Shown: piece by piece, positions 47,139 through 59,099 of the stretch
Layout: each line of letters starts with the position of its first letter
Numbering within the stretch: position 1 is the stretch's first letter
Assembly (NCBI GenBank): GCA_026686845.1
Contig: JAIVEN010000024.1
Span: 7,613,501-7,677,500 of the forward strand
DNA from: Adenanthera pavonina
Lineage: Eukaryota > Streptophyta > Magnoliopsida > Fabales > Fabaceae
DNA length: 64,000 nt
Direction of reading: 5' to 3'
Notes under the pieces: model-generated
Told to the model about the DNA's origin: nothing
The model's input: the letters and a program-made list of their open reading frames with translations, nothing else
The model's database searches: none
Made by a program: the position numbers and the translations under genes

Positions 47139-48513
47139 TGTTAGTTTAGTTGGAATGCCCAAGAGGGGGATGAATTGAGCTTTTGAAATTTTTTTGCACA
47201 AAGAGAAAACCAATGTAACAATACAAGAACTAAAAAACAGCAATATTACAAAAATAAAAAGAGCTAGGGAAGAAAGAATCAAACACAAGAGTTTATCCTG
47301 ACTCAACTTTTTCACTTGGTTTATATCTAGTCCCCAAGCTTCCACAGATTTATCCATTATCCTTGCAAGATTTAAGTGGATTCTTGCAACAACTACTATA
47401 CAACCTTTAGCTCAAACGTGAGCTAACTAATCTTACTTCTCACACCTAATAAGTGTGTTTACAAAACCCCTTAGATTTTCTTGCATTGAGACACTTCTGC
47501 TTAGTAGAAATTAAGGTTGTAACAAACAAAATCTCTCTCAAGGGTAGAGAGAACATGATGACCAATAATGACTCTAAGAGTTTAGTGGAGCCTTAAATAA
47601 GAGTAGTAATGTTTTCTATAGAGAGTAGGGATATTCTCACTTAATGTTGTTACCCATCACCTTAAATATAGTTCTATTCATAGATTTCAACAAAACCTAT
47701 TTGTTAAAGATGAGAACTAGTCATTACTAGGCTTGCTTCAAAGTTCACCTGTTGTATTCAAGACATGTCAAAGCTTGTCATGATAAGCTAGACAAGTTGG
47801 TTGAACAAGCTAGTTAGCTATTTGACACATCTCAGAATGTTAAACCTGGTTATGATAATCATTGATCCATCAAAACTAGGTTTTTGAAAGATAACCTTAC
47901 TCTGACAAGCTTGAGGACCTTGTCATAACAAGCTCATTGTAGTAACGTAAAGTTGCTTTTTGGGTTACTACCACGATTTCATGAGAACCTAGGGGATTAT
48001 CATAACATCAAGTTCTAAGAAACAAGCTTCCTTTTGTATTTCTATGACTTGTTATATGCCAAGGTGGGAACAATGTTATGACAAGCTAAATACCATAGAA
48101 GAGCAACATTGCATGATCCATAATTTCATGATAACATTAGGGTCATGGTCGAACAAGCTCATTACTAGAGGTAAGAACAAGTTTAGAACCAAGTAGTTAT
48201 CATAATGTTATCCTTAACTTGGCCGAATAAGGTAGTTTTGGTATGAAAACAAGTTTGAAAAACATTGAGATACTACTAAAACTTTAAATATATGCCCATT
48301 CAAGATTGAAGGTAATAAAATGAAGTTACTTTAAAGCTCGACCACCTCTATATGTAAGCATGGACAAAAAAACATAAGATATGCAAAAGTTGCATGGCAT
48401 GATCTCTATCCTTCACTAGGTCAACTTTCTTCTATTGTTTTGACTCCTTTTGATATAATCATTTTTAGCTTTAGGTGTTTTAGGAGTCATCAAAATCTTC
48501 ATTGTATCTAACA
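47139..48513 (-). repeat. copia-4 5' LTR (1375 bp)
   Basis: Plus-strand ends are TGTTAGTTTAG (47139) and GTATCTAACA (48513). The inner end carries the same CCCAAGAGGGGGATGAATTG phrase (complement) that closes copia-1/2/3 LTRs, but the U3 part is different: it is rich in CTTGTCATAACAAG-like inverted repeats (47760-48240) and lacks the CAGACGAA motif. The outer edge meets Tat integrase sequence at 48514, so copia-4 inserted there. The partner LTR is not in the window. Confidence 0.87.
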
Positions 48514-49109
48514 CAAGCATGCTCATGAACTTGCCTCAAGATCTCTCTCTATACATTCTGGGAAACTAAAGCATTTCAGCAACAACACATCATATCCTTT
48601 TTATAGAGATCTCCATATATTAGTGTACTTAGGCTCGGACCCTTCGGGAAACCCTTTTATTTTGTAGGTAATCTCAAACTTTTGCTTGGCAATGTGAGGT
48701 GACTTTTTTTATCTACATTGATGTTCTCCACCAGAATCCCTCTAGAGATGATGGATGGATGGTTCTTAGGCTAGATCAAAATGAACTTGTGTGCCAGCTC
48801 TGGGGACAACTGCACTCTTGAAGCAACTTGAGCAAGATCACTAGCCTCCCAATTGTCCTCTCAGGGCACATGTTGATACTTCATGCTGAAGAACTCTTCT
48901 ACAATTTTGATTACCATGGCAAAGTAGAGTGTCAGGGCCAAACTAGAGCATTTGCATTCCCTTGAAACCTGTCAGAGTATTAACTACAAAGTAGAATCTG
49001 TAACCTAATAATGGGCTTCATACCCTACTTGGTTGTCGGTGCAAGGGAACTCTAGTCGGAGTACCATGACAGTTTTAGTCCCTATTGAAAAGATAAAGAC
49101 CATACCAAC
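48514..49109 (-). pseudogene. Tat-clade gypsy: end of additional RNase H and start of integrase
   Basis: Minus-strand translation gives KIVEEFFSMKYQHVP, EDNWEASDLAQVASRVQLS (about 48900-48800) and further on LLLKCFSFPECIE (about 48560). These are the end of the plant-type second RNase H and the beginning of the integrase region of Tat/Ogre-type Ty3 elements. Frames shift and stops occur. The piece is the downstream continuation of 52277-52829, separated by the solo LTR at 49110-52276, and is cut at 48513 by copia-4. Confidence 0.7.
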
Positions 49110-52100
49110 TGTAACATTCCAAATTTACATGAAAAGATATGATAGGAAGTAAGCCAGCGATGTTACATGCTTGGTCCTTAGATGGAATTAATTTCCTATA
49201 TGATCCTTAAGAGAAATTATGATTGACCTTAATTAGAATTAATTTTCCACAAGGTCCATAGTAAGAATTAGTTCCAGAACTGAACCAAAAAAATATGCAA
49301 TATACCTATTCAATTGAAGCTTGTGTCGAGCTGAGCACAATGGTATAAATATTATGCAATTGGGAGGTCAAAGTTCAAAGATAAGCTAATTTGAAAGCAT
49401 AGCATGAATAGTAAAAGAGAATTATTAAACAATTAGTCTATGGGGAAATTACAAGAAAATACCTGAGAGAATTAGTATTTGCTTTTCACTCAATTTAAGG
49501 GCAAAACAGTCATTTCCCTGGTTAGAAAATAAAACACGAAAATTGCATTTTAGTCAAAAGGAAAAAGAATTATATGAAATTTAGTCCTTGAAAAGGAAGA
49601 ATTGTTGCAATTAAGTCCTTGGAAAAAAATTACGAAAGAGGGCCCAAAAGAATTAAAAATTATAATTTTTCCCCGGTCAAGGACAATTTTGGAATTTTTA
49701 GAAATCAAGTCAAAATGGAACTCTCAACAAGCTGAACTCAATAGAATACAATTTAGAAGTTAATTGAGTTTGTATGAATTTATAATTCTAATTTAAGTTC
49801 AAAAGCGATTTTTAATCAAAAAAAGATATTTGTGAGCTTCATAAAAGCATACAAGTAAAGAGAATAGGACGTGGATCCTCATAAATAAATTTAGGGATCA
49901 TAATAATGAATTTAGTTTAAAATTAAATATAAAATAATCATGTACCAATTAAATGACAATCATGGCAAAAGTAATTAATCGGTACGAGGTAAAATTTATT
50001 TGTAAAAGTTATTTTGGTCCATTAAAATTTATGAAGCAAATTTTGACCAAAAACTAGTGTGACATACAACTTGGGGACAAGGAAGGAATTTTCTAAAAAG
50101 CTTTATTAAAGGAAAAAAGAAAAATTAACTCAATTTGGTTAATTAAACTCAAGGATACTATTCACCCCTCTCATCTCTTTCCTCTAAATGTTGGGTTAAG
50201 TAGATTGAAGCCTTCATCCTTTCCACTACACGTCTAAAGCAGCCAAAGAGGGAGAAAGAGTGAAAATTCCACAGAGAAAAAAAAAAAGAGAAGCTAGAAG
50301 GCAAAGTTGAAGCTCAAATTTCAAAGGTAAACTTCCAAGTTTCCTAGCTTGTATTCCTTAGAATTTTTGTGAATTTTTCCTCTCCCTTTCTCCCTTGATA
50401 GTTTCAGCCATGATGATGCTATAGAGATAAAGTTGTGCTCTCAAGCATGTAATCCATGGAAAAGCTCAGAAATGTCCCTAGAAGCATGAAAGTACAAGTT
50501 ATTATCAATTTCATGAAGTAAATCATTTTTTCCTATTTTGAACAAATTTTCAATGAGTATAGGGTTTGTGATAGGAATGGAATTTCATGATTTTGACCCC
50601 AAAAATGGATTCTTTGAGTCCAAATTATGTAAGAACAAGTATGTTGAACAAGAAAATGCAAAAGGAAAGCAAAGTGAAAAATTATAGTTAAAGTGAGCAA
50701 TTTGTGAATGAGGTCATGAAATCAGTGGTTTATGACCTTGTTTTATGATGCTATAGGATTCCAAGAAGTGGTAGAATACCAAAGGAAGTATGCAAGAAGT
50801 TTGAAAAGGTTTGGAAAGCCCAAAGGTAGTTTACCACCCTATTATGTACAATGTTATCATGCTTTGTATTTATGATTCCATTACTATGCCATATATTTGT
50901 TTGAATCCTTTGTGATGATTTTGCATTATTGGGTGGCTGTTTAAAGGGTTTTATAACCCTAGGATGTCCAAATTGTAAGGCGTTACCATGCCAAAGTTTA
51001 TATGAAATAGTATGGCATATGTTTGTATGACTTTTATTGATGACTTAATGAAATGTTAATGATAATGGGAATACATGATTGGGTGTAATTGTTGAGATTC
51101 TTTGAATCTCACTCTTGCAAAATGACTAATCACGTTAGGATGAAGACATGGAAGTGGCCAAGGAGAAAGCAAGACAAATGAAGAAGATAGTGAAGAGTTA
51201 TTGATTTTGCAAGTTATAATGCTATGTTAGGAAAATTTGTATCAATATGTATATGGATGACTAAAGTTGCCATCATTTATTATCATCTATCTTTAATTAC
51301 CTCATTATGTTATGTATGGTTTTGGAATCATGAATGATGATGTAAATATGTTATGAGGACTCTCTTGCTAAGTTATGTATGGAAAGCCTCAAATTGAATA
51401 TCCTGATAGAAATGTAGGTACTATTTGTGTGGAACAGGATAATTAGTTTAAGTGATTTATATGTGTGATAGTAGATTGAATGAGCTTTCCTTAAATCCAA
51501 AGAACACCTAAATTGGATAAATACACAATTTATGTTAAATTTTAGAAGTTAAGGGTCATAACTAGAGAGTGGTATGAATACTGAAATTTTTACTGCAAGT
51601 ACTATTCAATTTAAAAGGTATTATAAAACAGTACCAAGCTTTCACAATTCAATGGTTTACATGTGGGGAAACCCTATGTCTTAGGAATGAATGCCACTAG
51701 TTTGAAAGCATTTGGAGCTATAGAGAAAGAGATATGCAAATTCTCTTAAGGATGTTCCAGTTAGGGCTATTCCAATTAGAGTTAAGTTCTAACCTTTAAT
51801 GATGCAAGTGGATGTCTTGCTCTATTCAAGTAGAATAAATGTACAAAAAAATATGTCTGAAATGTACACATATAGGGCTTTCAAATGACAGAAATTTTGT
51901 GTGATTTGGCTTAGGATAGGAGGAGATATGAATTTTTAAATTTATGTCCAAAATACTAGAAAGGAGAAAGATGACCAAGTCTATAGTAAATTTTTTGGAT
52001 TAAACTGTACAAATTGGTCAACTGAAATTACTAATTTATATTTTTTCTATGTAGATAATATTTTTAGATATTTGAATTACTTACATACGATTTTTGTAGA

Positions 52101-52276
52101 ACTAGTTATGAAGTTTTGAATTTTGGTCAGTAAAATAGAAAATACCATATGAACAGTATCAAATTTATTGAAAATTCTGTTTTTGATTTCTATATGATTC
52201 AAGCTCCCAATCATGAATATTTGGATACTAATAAGATTCAATACATGAGACATAAGGTTAAAAGTAAGGTGTTACA
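49110..52276 (+). repeat. Solo-LTR family copy C (3167 bp)
   Basis: TGTAACATTCC at 49110 to GGTGTTACA at 52276. It is collinear with copies A, B and D. Donor AAAGGTAAA (GT 50327), perfect hairpin TGAGATTC-TTT-GAATCTCA (51093-51111), ATGACTAAT and acceptor GTTAG (51138). The flanks CCAAC and CCCGC agree in only three of five bases, so the duplication is decayed or absent; both flanks are Tat sequence. No coding capacity. Confidence 0.88.
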
Positions 52277-52829
52277 CCCGCCCCCGTGAGGTCACCTATA
52301 TCAAACCGTCAAATCTAAGTGTCCATCGTGAGATTTCAACCACATGTATTGCGAGCTCAAATTCTCCACTCCTATCATTGACCTCTAACGGGTGCTCTGC
52401 TAGGAAATCTACCAACGCATATCCCTTTACATAACATTGAGGCAAATAAATGAGCAAGAACTTAGCTATGGCCGAGCTCGATTTCTCTACACATCCTACA
52501 ATTATTGAATGATTTAGCATGTATTTGTTCAAATCAATTCTTGAAACCATATATACAACCATACTTATCATGTAATACCTCAACTTAGTACATGGTACAT
52601 GAGAAACACAAGGCATGGCACAACTTTTCAATACAAGTGAACTTGACCTCAATTGCTATTAAGCACCTACTTAAATACTATACTACCAACTCATGTCCTA
52701 AGGCATTTGTCTAAGCTAACAAACATCCTGTTGAATCATTTGCAGGCATTAAATAAAGTTTAAGTGGCACTTGAGCTCTTGGGGGCACTAACACTTGAGG
52801 CTTCATCAAGTATTCCTTGATTCGCACAA
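52277..52829 (-). pseudogene. Tat-clade gypsy: end of RT and RNase H
   Basis: Minus-strand frames read IKEYLMKPQVLVPPRAQVPLKLYL, YLSRCLIAIEVKFTCIEKLCHAL, then KYMLNHSIIVG and GYALVDFLAEHPLE, followed by WTLRFDGLI. The order RT thumb, RNase H, then the WTL-FDG start of an additional RNase H is the signature of plant Tat/Ogre/Retand elements. There are stops (after CLLA and VV) and a frameshift near 52610. It is the outermost element recognised in the right half. It is cut on the high side by the gypsy-3 LTR at 52830. Confidence 0.83.
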
Positions 52830-53857
52830 TGTCACACCATAAACTCACAAGAGCTTACTAAGCCATTTTACGCAGTGAAATAGGGAAGTATAGACTGAAA
52901 TGTGGGATGGCACCACGGCCAGTACTATAGTGCCACGGTTCGAGATGCTTCTAGTGAAGTGACTTGAGGCGCATGGTGCCGTGGCCACAGTTATGGCACT
53001 ACAATACCATCAGCTGACAAAAACTCAGCTCCTTACTGATTTTTTGACTAGATTTTTGACACGTACAACTTCATGCTCCAACTTCTAATTCACCTGATTT
53101 CAACTCCTACAGGTTGCTCTAATTTCCCTATAACTATACATACTGACCATGTCTCAAAACACTTCCTTATAGAGATTTTGGACATTCGACACCAAATTGG
53201 CCACTTATTCCTAAAAGCAAAAATTTAACACCTCCAATAACCACCTAGAGGCAATTAGCATATCGGGATCATCTCTAAAAGTCAAAAGAAACACGAGGAA
53301 GACATTCGAGAAGGTCCTATCTTGAGGAGACCCATCTCCCAGGTTTTGACCCCCTTGAACCCTAACACAACTAATGGACTATGTGTCCTCTCTCACTAAA
53401 CAAAGGGTCTAAGATCCATACTAGGTTCACAATCAAACATACAAATTCAAAGTGGGCTAGGGACATCAACCATAGGTCTAATACAAGCTAACATTCAAGT
53501 TTGTATAACATGCATACGATCCCACCAACATTTAATACAACACGAATAGGGTTTAGGCCCATTAACACCAATTAGGCCACCATTGTACCCAAGATGGGTC
53601 CAACAAGGCACACACAACAATTAGTCCTCAAATTACATTGATCCATAATCCCTACATGAAATAGTGGTACTTTACTGGAATTAATGAAAACTAACAACAT
53701 GGGGAACATGGTGCCCGGTACCCACAAATACACTCTTAGTCCTCCTTGCCCAAGCTCTCCTTGTCCTTGCTAGAGCTAGATCCTTCACCAAGAAATGTTA
53801 GCCATAGCGTGAGACATATGTCCTAGTAACTAGGTGTGAATACATACACACACATAT
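52830..53857 (-). repeat. gypsy-3 LTR, distal segment
   Basis: Starts TGTCACACC at 52830 (decayed TGTAACACC). It shares with the gypsy-1 LTR the CATAACTTTATGCTCC-like block (53067) and TTTCAACTCCTACAGG (53097). Degraded CCGCGG blocks (GCACCACGGCCAG, GTGCCGTGGCC) lie at 52910-52990. The acceptor-like site near 53793 reads TTTCTTGGTGAAG on the minus strand where gypsy-2 has TTTCAGGTGAAG. It is interrupted at 53857 by a solo LTR and continues at 57171. Confidence 0.82.
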
Positions 53858-56800
53858 TGTAATATCTCTATTTTTATGGGATGTTATAAAATGAATAAAA
53901 GATGAGAAACGAAGTGAAACGAAAAAGTTATATATAATCAGGCTTTAGAAGGAATTAATTTCTCATCTAATTTTTTGAAGAAGTTATACTTGGTCCCTAA
54001 TTAGAACTAATTTTTCAAAAGGTCCTTAGCATAAATTAATTCCAGAACTTATCCCAAAAAATATGCAATATACCACTTGAATGAAAGCCCGCTACAAGCT
54101 AAGCGCAACGGTATAAGTATTGCATTCCCAGTAGGTCCTAGTTAAGAGATAGACCAATTTAAAGTTAATGTGAATAGTAAAAAAGAAATAATAAAAAATT
54201 GGCCTTTGGGTAAAATTACAAGAAATTTCCCAAAAGAATAAATAATTACATTTTTACTCGATTCAGGGGCAAAATGGTCATTTCACAAATTAGAACAAAA
54301 ATGTGAATATTGCATTTAAACCCTAAGAAAAAAAATGTTGATATCATAAAATGCATGAGTAATTGGGAAAAACTGAGAGACACTGTTAAGCGTGAAGAAG
54401 GGTAAAGATTATTTTTTCCAGGTTAAACGGAAAAATAAGAAAATTATATTTTAGCCCCAAGAACTAAGAATGCTTACAATTTAGTCCCTGAATGAAGAAA
54501 TTCACGGGGAGAGGAAATAAAAATAAGTTTGGGAAAAGTTACAGTTAAAGACCCGAAAGTTTCAAAAATTGTAAATTGGCCCTTGGTTAAGGGTATTTTT
54601 GAAAATATGAAAAATTATAGTCAAAATAAATCCCTCAAGGAGTTAAGCCCAATGAAATATTACAAGAAATCTATTAAGATCAAAATAATATTTATTAGGT
54701 AATTAAGGTTTAATATTAATATTTTACCCAATAAAGGCCATTTGGACTGCAGAAAGAGACAGTATTGGTTCAAGAAAAGTGAAATGGTCTTGCTTAAATA
54801 TATTTTGGATCAAAATAATGATTTTGGATAAAAAATAATTATTGGATAATTCTGTACCAATTTAATGACAATTTTGGCAAAAATACTTAATCAGTATGAG
54901 CAAATTTAATCAGTAAAGAGTATTTTGGTCCATTAAAGTTATGATGCAATTTTTGGCCAAAAAAGAAAGTGAGCCATGTCTTAACAACTGCTGGGACATC
55001 ATGGGAATTATGTGAAAACTTTAATTTCAAAAAGATAACTAAAGGTTACAGATGAAATTAATTAATTAGCTTTATTGGATATTTATCCCATTAAGTCATT
55101 AACTATCATCTTCCTCACTCATTCACGGTGCAAACAGTAGAAGAAAGGGGGGGATAACTCGTGAAACTAAGGAAGGAAAAAAAGAAGACAAGAGGCAAAG
55201 TTTGGATCTCAAATTGCTAAGGTAACATATTATGGCTATTATCTTGTGTTCTCTTGAGTTTGTAAGAGTTTTCATGGCCTATTTTCTCAAATATTCCCAC
55301 TGAAATTTCTGACCTAGAGAGAGAGTAGAGAGAGAAAATAAAGCCATGAAGAAAGTGATCCATGAAAAGTGTTGTATAGGCTTCAAGATGCAAAGATATA
55401 CCATTAGATTGCAAGTTTGTTGAATTGTGATATTTCTACAATTTTGCTGAATTTTCTGTTTAATTAGGGTTTGAATTAGGAAGGGAATTTCATTATTTTG
55501 ACCCCAAAAATAGATTCCTTGGGTCCAAAATAAGTAGATACAAGTATGTTGTACAAGAAAAGTTCAAAGGAAAATAAAGTGAAAATTTTAGTCCAAGTAT
55601 GCACACTTTGTGAATGAAGTTGTGTAATTGGTGGTTAATGGCCTAGAAGTGTTAGAAGTTCACAGAAAAGGTGTGCAAAGTTTGGAAAGAATTGGAAAGC
55701 TAAAAGGTAGTTTACTAACCTAATCTTGCATTATATGGTTATATAGTTGCAATGGTTTTAATGTTATACCAAATATTTACAATGATGTTATGTGATGATT
55801 TGTTGATATTGGCTGAGTTATTTGAGGGGTTTTGTGACCCCGGGATGTCCAAAATATAAGGGGAAACTCTGTCCAATTTTCTATAAAATACTTAAGCATA
55901 AATGATTCTAAAGGTTTGAATGATGATTTGATGAAGTGTGCTTACATTATATGATTATATATTTGCTTGATTAGTGGTAACTACTGAGATTCTTTGAATC
56001 TCATCTCTTCCAAATGCTTACCATGTTTAGACCAAGCAATGCAAAAAGTTTATGAAGAGCCAAAAGAGAGGAGGAAGAAAGTGGTGGAAATTATGTTCTT
56101 GTAAGGATTGATGTTAATTTTTTATAATATGTATAAATTTGTATGCACAGAATGAATCATGTATACTGATGCAAGTATGTTTCTTGAGATACCTTTTGAT
56201 ATTATGTATGAATATGGTACAATGAATGATGATGTATATATAATATGAAGCTTATTTTGGCAAGACATGAATGGAGTTATACAATCTGGACACCTTGATA
56301 GATACGTAGGTATTGTTCATGTAAGACAGGGCAGCTAGTTTAAGCAATATATATGCTCTTAAAGTACATAAGTAGAGTTTTAAATGGTCCAAGAGCACAC
56401 CATTTGGAGATATGTATAAATTATAGTGATTTTTCAAAATTAGGGTTCAGAATAGGGAAAGATTAGGAAAATTGGAAACTAAAAGTTATGTACTAGAAAA
56501 TTAAAAAGATAATATAAATTGTGTAGAGCTCTAAAAATTCAGTGGTTTGTATTTATGGAAAGGTCTATGTTTTAAGTTTCATATGCCACTGATTTGGAGG
56601 TAATTGGAGCTATATGATAGGAGATATGGATGTTTTCCCAAAACTGTTTCAGAAAAAGTGAAATTCTGACTATTTATGATTTAAGTTAACACCGTGCCCT
56701 ATGCAAGTAAAATAAATATATAAGAAAAATATTTCTAAAACGTGTACATTCAGGGATTTCATATGACATAAAGAATGTATGATTTATCTTAGGATATAAT

Positions 56801-57165
56801 GAGATATGAATTTTTAAATATAAGGCCAAAATCCTAGGAAAGAAAAAATGACCAAATGTATAGTAAAGTTTTGAGAAATAAACTGTATGAATTGGTCGAG
56901 ATAATGCTCTATTTTATATTTTTTCCATATATAAAAGGTTTTGATCTATTTTATGAGACTTGAATTACTATGAAATGATTTCTTTAGAATTAGTTATGAA
57001 TTTTCAAAGTTCATTAGGTAAAATGGATATGACACAATGAACAATACATGAAATTTTAGAAAAATCTGTTTCGATATTTTTATGCAATCAAGTCTCTAAT
57101 CATATAATAATGGACATAATTGAAGTCCAATACATGGAAAATGGACTTAAGTATAAGGTGTTACA
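53858..57165 (+). repeat. Solo-LTR family copy D, TSD CATAT
   Basis: Perfect TSD CATAT at 53853-53857 and 57166-57170. It runs from TGTAATATCTC to GGTGTTACA, 3308 bp, the longest copy. Donor AAGGTAACA (GT 55222), perfect hairpin (55985-56003) and acceptor TTTAG (56030). It is inserted in the gypsy-3 LTR, whose two parts rejoin around CACACATAT...CATATTCATACAG. The frames inside (55217-55414, 56252-56437) are not genes. Confidence 0.95.
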
Positions 57166-58660
57166 CATATTCATACAGTCATACCAATAACAATTATAAA
57201 TCATCACTAATACAATATGCATGATATGCAGACTCTAATCCCATTAGCATATGACTAGAACTATGAGCTAGTTACCATGATAAGGTAACCTCAATAGTGG
57301 CCCCCTTCCAATGACCTGTGATGGCCGATTTTGAGGTCATTACCTAGCTATCCTCCTAATGGCCATGACTGGAGCAAAGGCCATTGCACCAAAAGTCAGA
57401 CCATGGCTCTCGTTCCCCTGAACCACCTGAATTGGTGGCTATTTAGAGAAGGTGCACCCTAATTCGAAGCCACCTGAGTCTCCCAGTCATAGGGCGACTA
57501 TTTAGTGACTAAAATATATGTATACAAGCAATAGCCTAAACTAGACCTCATGTGCTATTTAGCGGATTGGCATACCGCGTGGTATATAGTGCATCATTAC
57601 CCAAATCATATGTCTCAACAATGTACAAAATGTGACAATGCTCGATGCATGCCAATGTGTCAACATATATTACTCTTAAATGTGCTAGCATGCCATATGA
57701 TAGTGTACAATACATCATGGGGTGCATAATAATTATTCTATATCAACAATAATTACCATTCATATGTATCATAATCATTAACATCATATTACTGTTTCAC
57801 CATACAATGAGGAAGGGATAGATACTTACTAGCCGTCTAGCTGCACAACTACAGTCCAGAGCCAAAAGACCACAATCAAGTTATGGGACAACCTATATAA
57901 CATCAATTCCTTATTATCATCATAATTCCTTGACCTTAACATATACATTTATCAATTCAAGCTATCCCAAATGGAAAATAGTGCTTTATTAAGCAATCCA
58001 AGCATCAAAACATTCTTAACAACTCTTAGAATCATAATCATACTTCCCCAAGTTTGGATTCCTCAATTATGTTAACATTTTAAGGGTTAGGGTTTGGGGG
58101 ATATACTACTTAAACACCATAAAACCAAAACCCAACCCATGGGAACGTCCAACAATACCTCTAGATCACATTTATACACAATTTAATCAGTAGAAACTTA
58201 CTCAAATTGGGACCCTAACCAAATCCATGAAAACTCTTCGGAGAAACATGAAGAAAAACGTAAATAGAGATTAAGAGATGACTTACCAACAAGATTTGGG
58301 CTCTAAAATGCTGGAAATCGAATTCCTAAGGCCGAAAATGCCAAACCCTAACAGATCAATTCGTCCTCCCTTCTTTTTTCTTTCCCTCCGGTAACTAGTT
58401 TGACTTCTGATTTAACAAGATTTTGTGATTGGCATTGTGGCTCCACTTAAATTTGCCGCAGCGCCAGAGCTCTTGGGTTCAGCCCATGCACAATTTCCTA
58501 CTGTTCCTCACCAGGGCTCTGCTATTCACTACCGCGGTACCAATGCTCTCTATTTTAATTCTCCAACTTGCTCCATTTTGATCTATCCTTGGGCCATGAT
58601 CCTTTCAGTCCTATATCATTAAATAAAGTTCTCCTTAAAATGATACTCAGGGTCATTACA
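57166..58660 (-). repeat. gypsy-3 LTR, proximal segment
   Basis: Rest of the 3' LTR (about 2518 bp in total without the insertion and one TSD copy), ending GGTCATTACA at 58660, where the polypurine tract begins. Shared blocks with gypsy-1 include CCATGGCTCTCGTTCCCCTG (57411) and GGTGGCTATTTAG. Donor GTAAGT on the minus strand at 58286-58281. The GC-rich section near 58430-58545 keeps only fragments of CCGCGG. Confidence 0.85.
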
Positions 58661-59099
58661 TTCTCCCCACCCTACAAAAATTTCATCCTCAAAATTTCAA
58701 ATCACCTACCTCATGGAAAAAGGTGAGGATAGTTCTTCCACATAGAATCTTCAATCTCACAAGTGCCTTTACTCGATGTTAAACCCGTCCATAAAACTTT
58801 CACAAACTTGATTGTCTTATTCCTTAATTGCTTTACTTACGAATCCATAATTCTTTCCGGCCTGACCTCAAATGACAAGTTTTCTTGTAACTATGCCTCT
58901 TCATGCTCAATAATGTGAGATGGATTAGGCTGATACTTCTTGAGTTGAGATACATAGAACACATCATGTAGTCCAGCTAAGTTAGGCGGTAATGCCACTT
59001 GGTACACCACTGGTCCAATCCTGTGAAGGACTTAGAATGGCCCCATATACCTCGGGGTGAGCTTCTTGGCATGACTAGACCTTCCTACACCAAAGGTTG
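58661..59099 (-). pseudogene. gypsy-3 pol: integrase C-terminal tail and polypurine tract
   Basis: Minus-strand reading from 59099: SSHAKKLTPRYMGP, RIGPVVYQVALPPNLAGLHDVFYVSQLKKY and VKQLRNKTIKFVKVLW, ending near a GGGTGGGGAGAA polypurine tract (58672-58661) at the LTR. This tail supplies the part that gypsy-1 has lost. Stops follow (after RIMDS and elsewhere). Similarity to pol stops at 59099, where copia-3 is inserted (CCTACACCAAAGGTTG); the rest of gypsy-3 should lie beyond copia-3, outside the window. Confidence 0.85.

Noticed and set aside
49105..52281. Target-site duplication for solo LTR copy C
   Set aside because: CCAAC and CCCGC agree in three of five bases only, too weak to claim.
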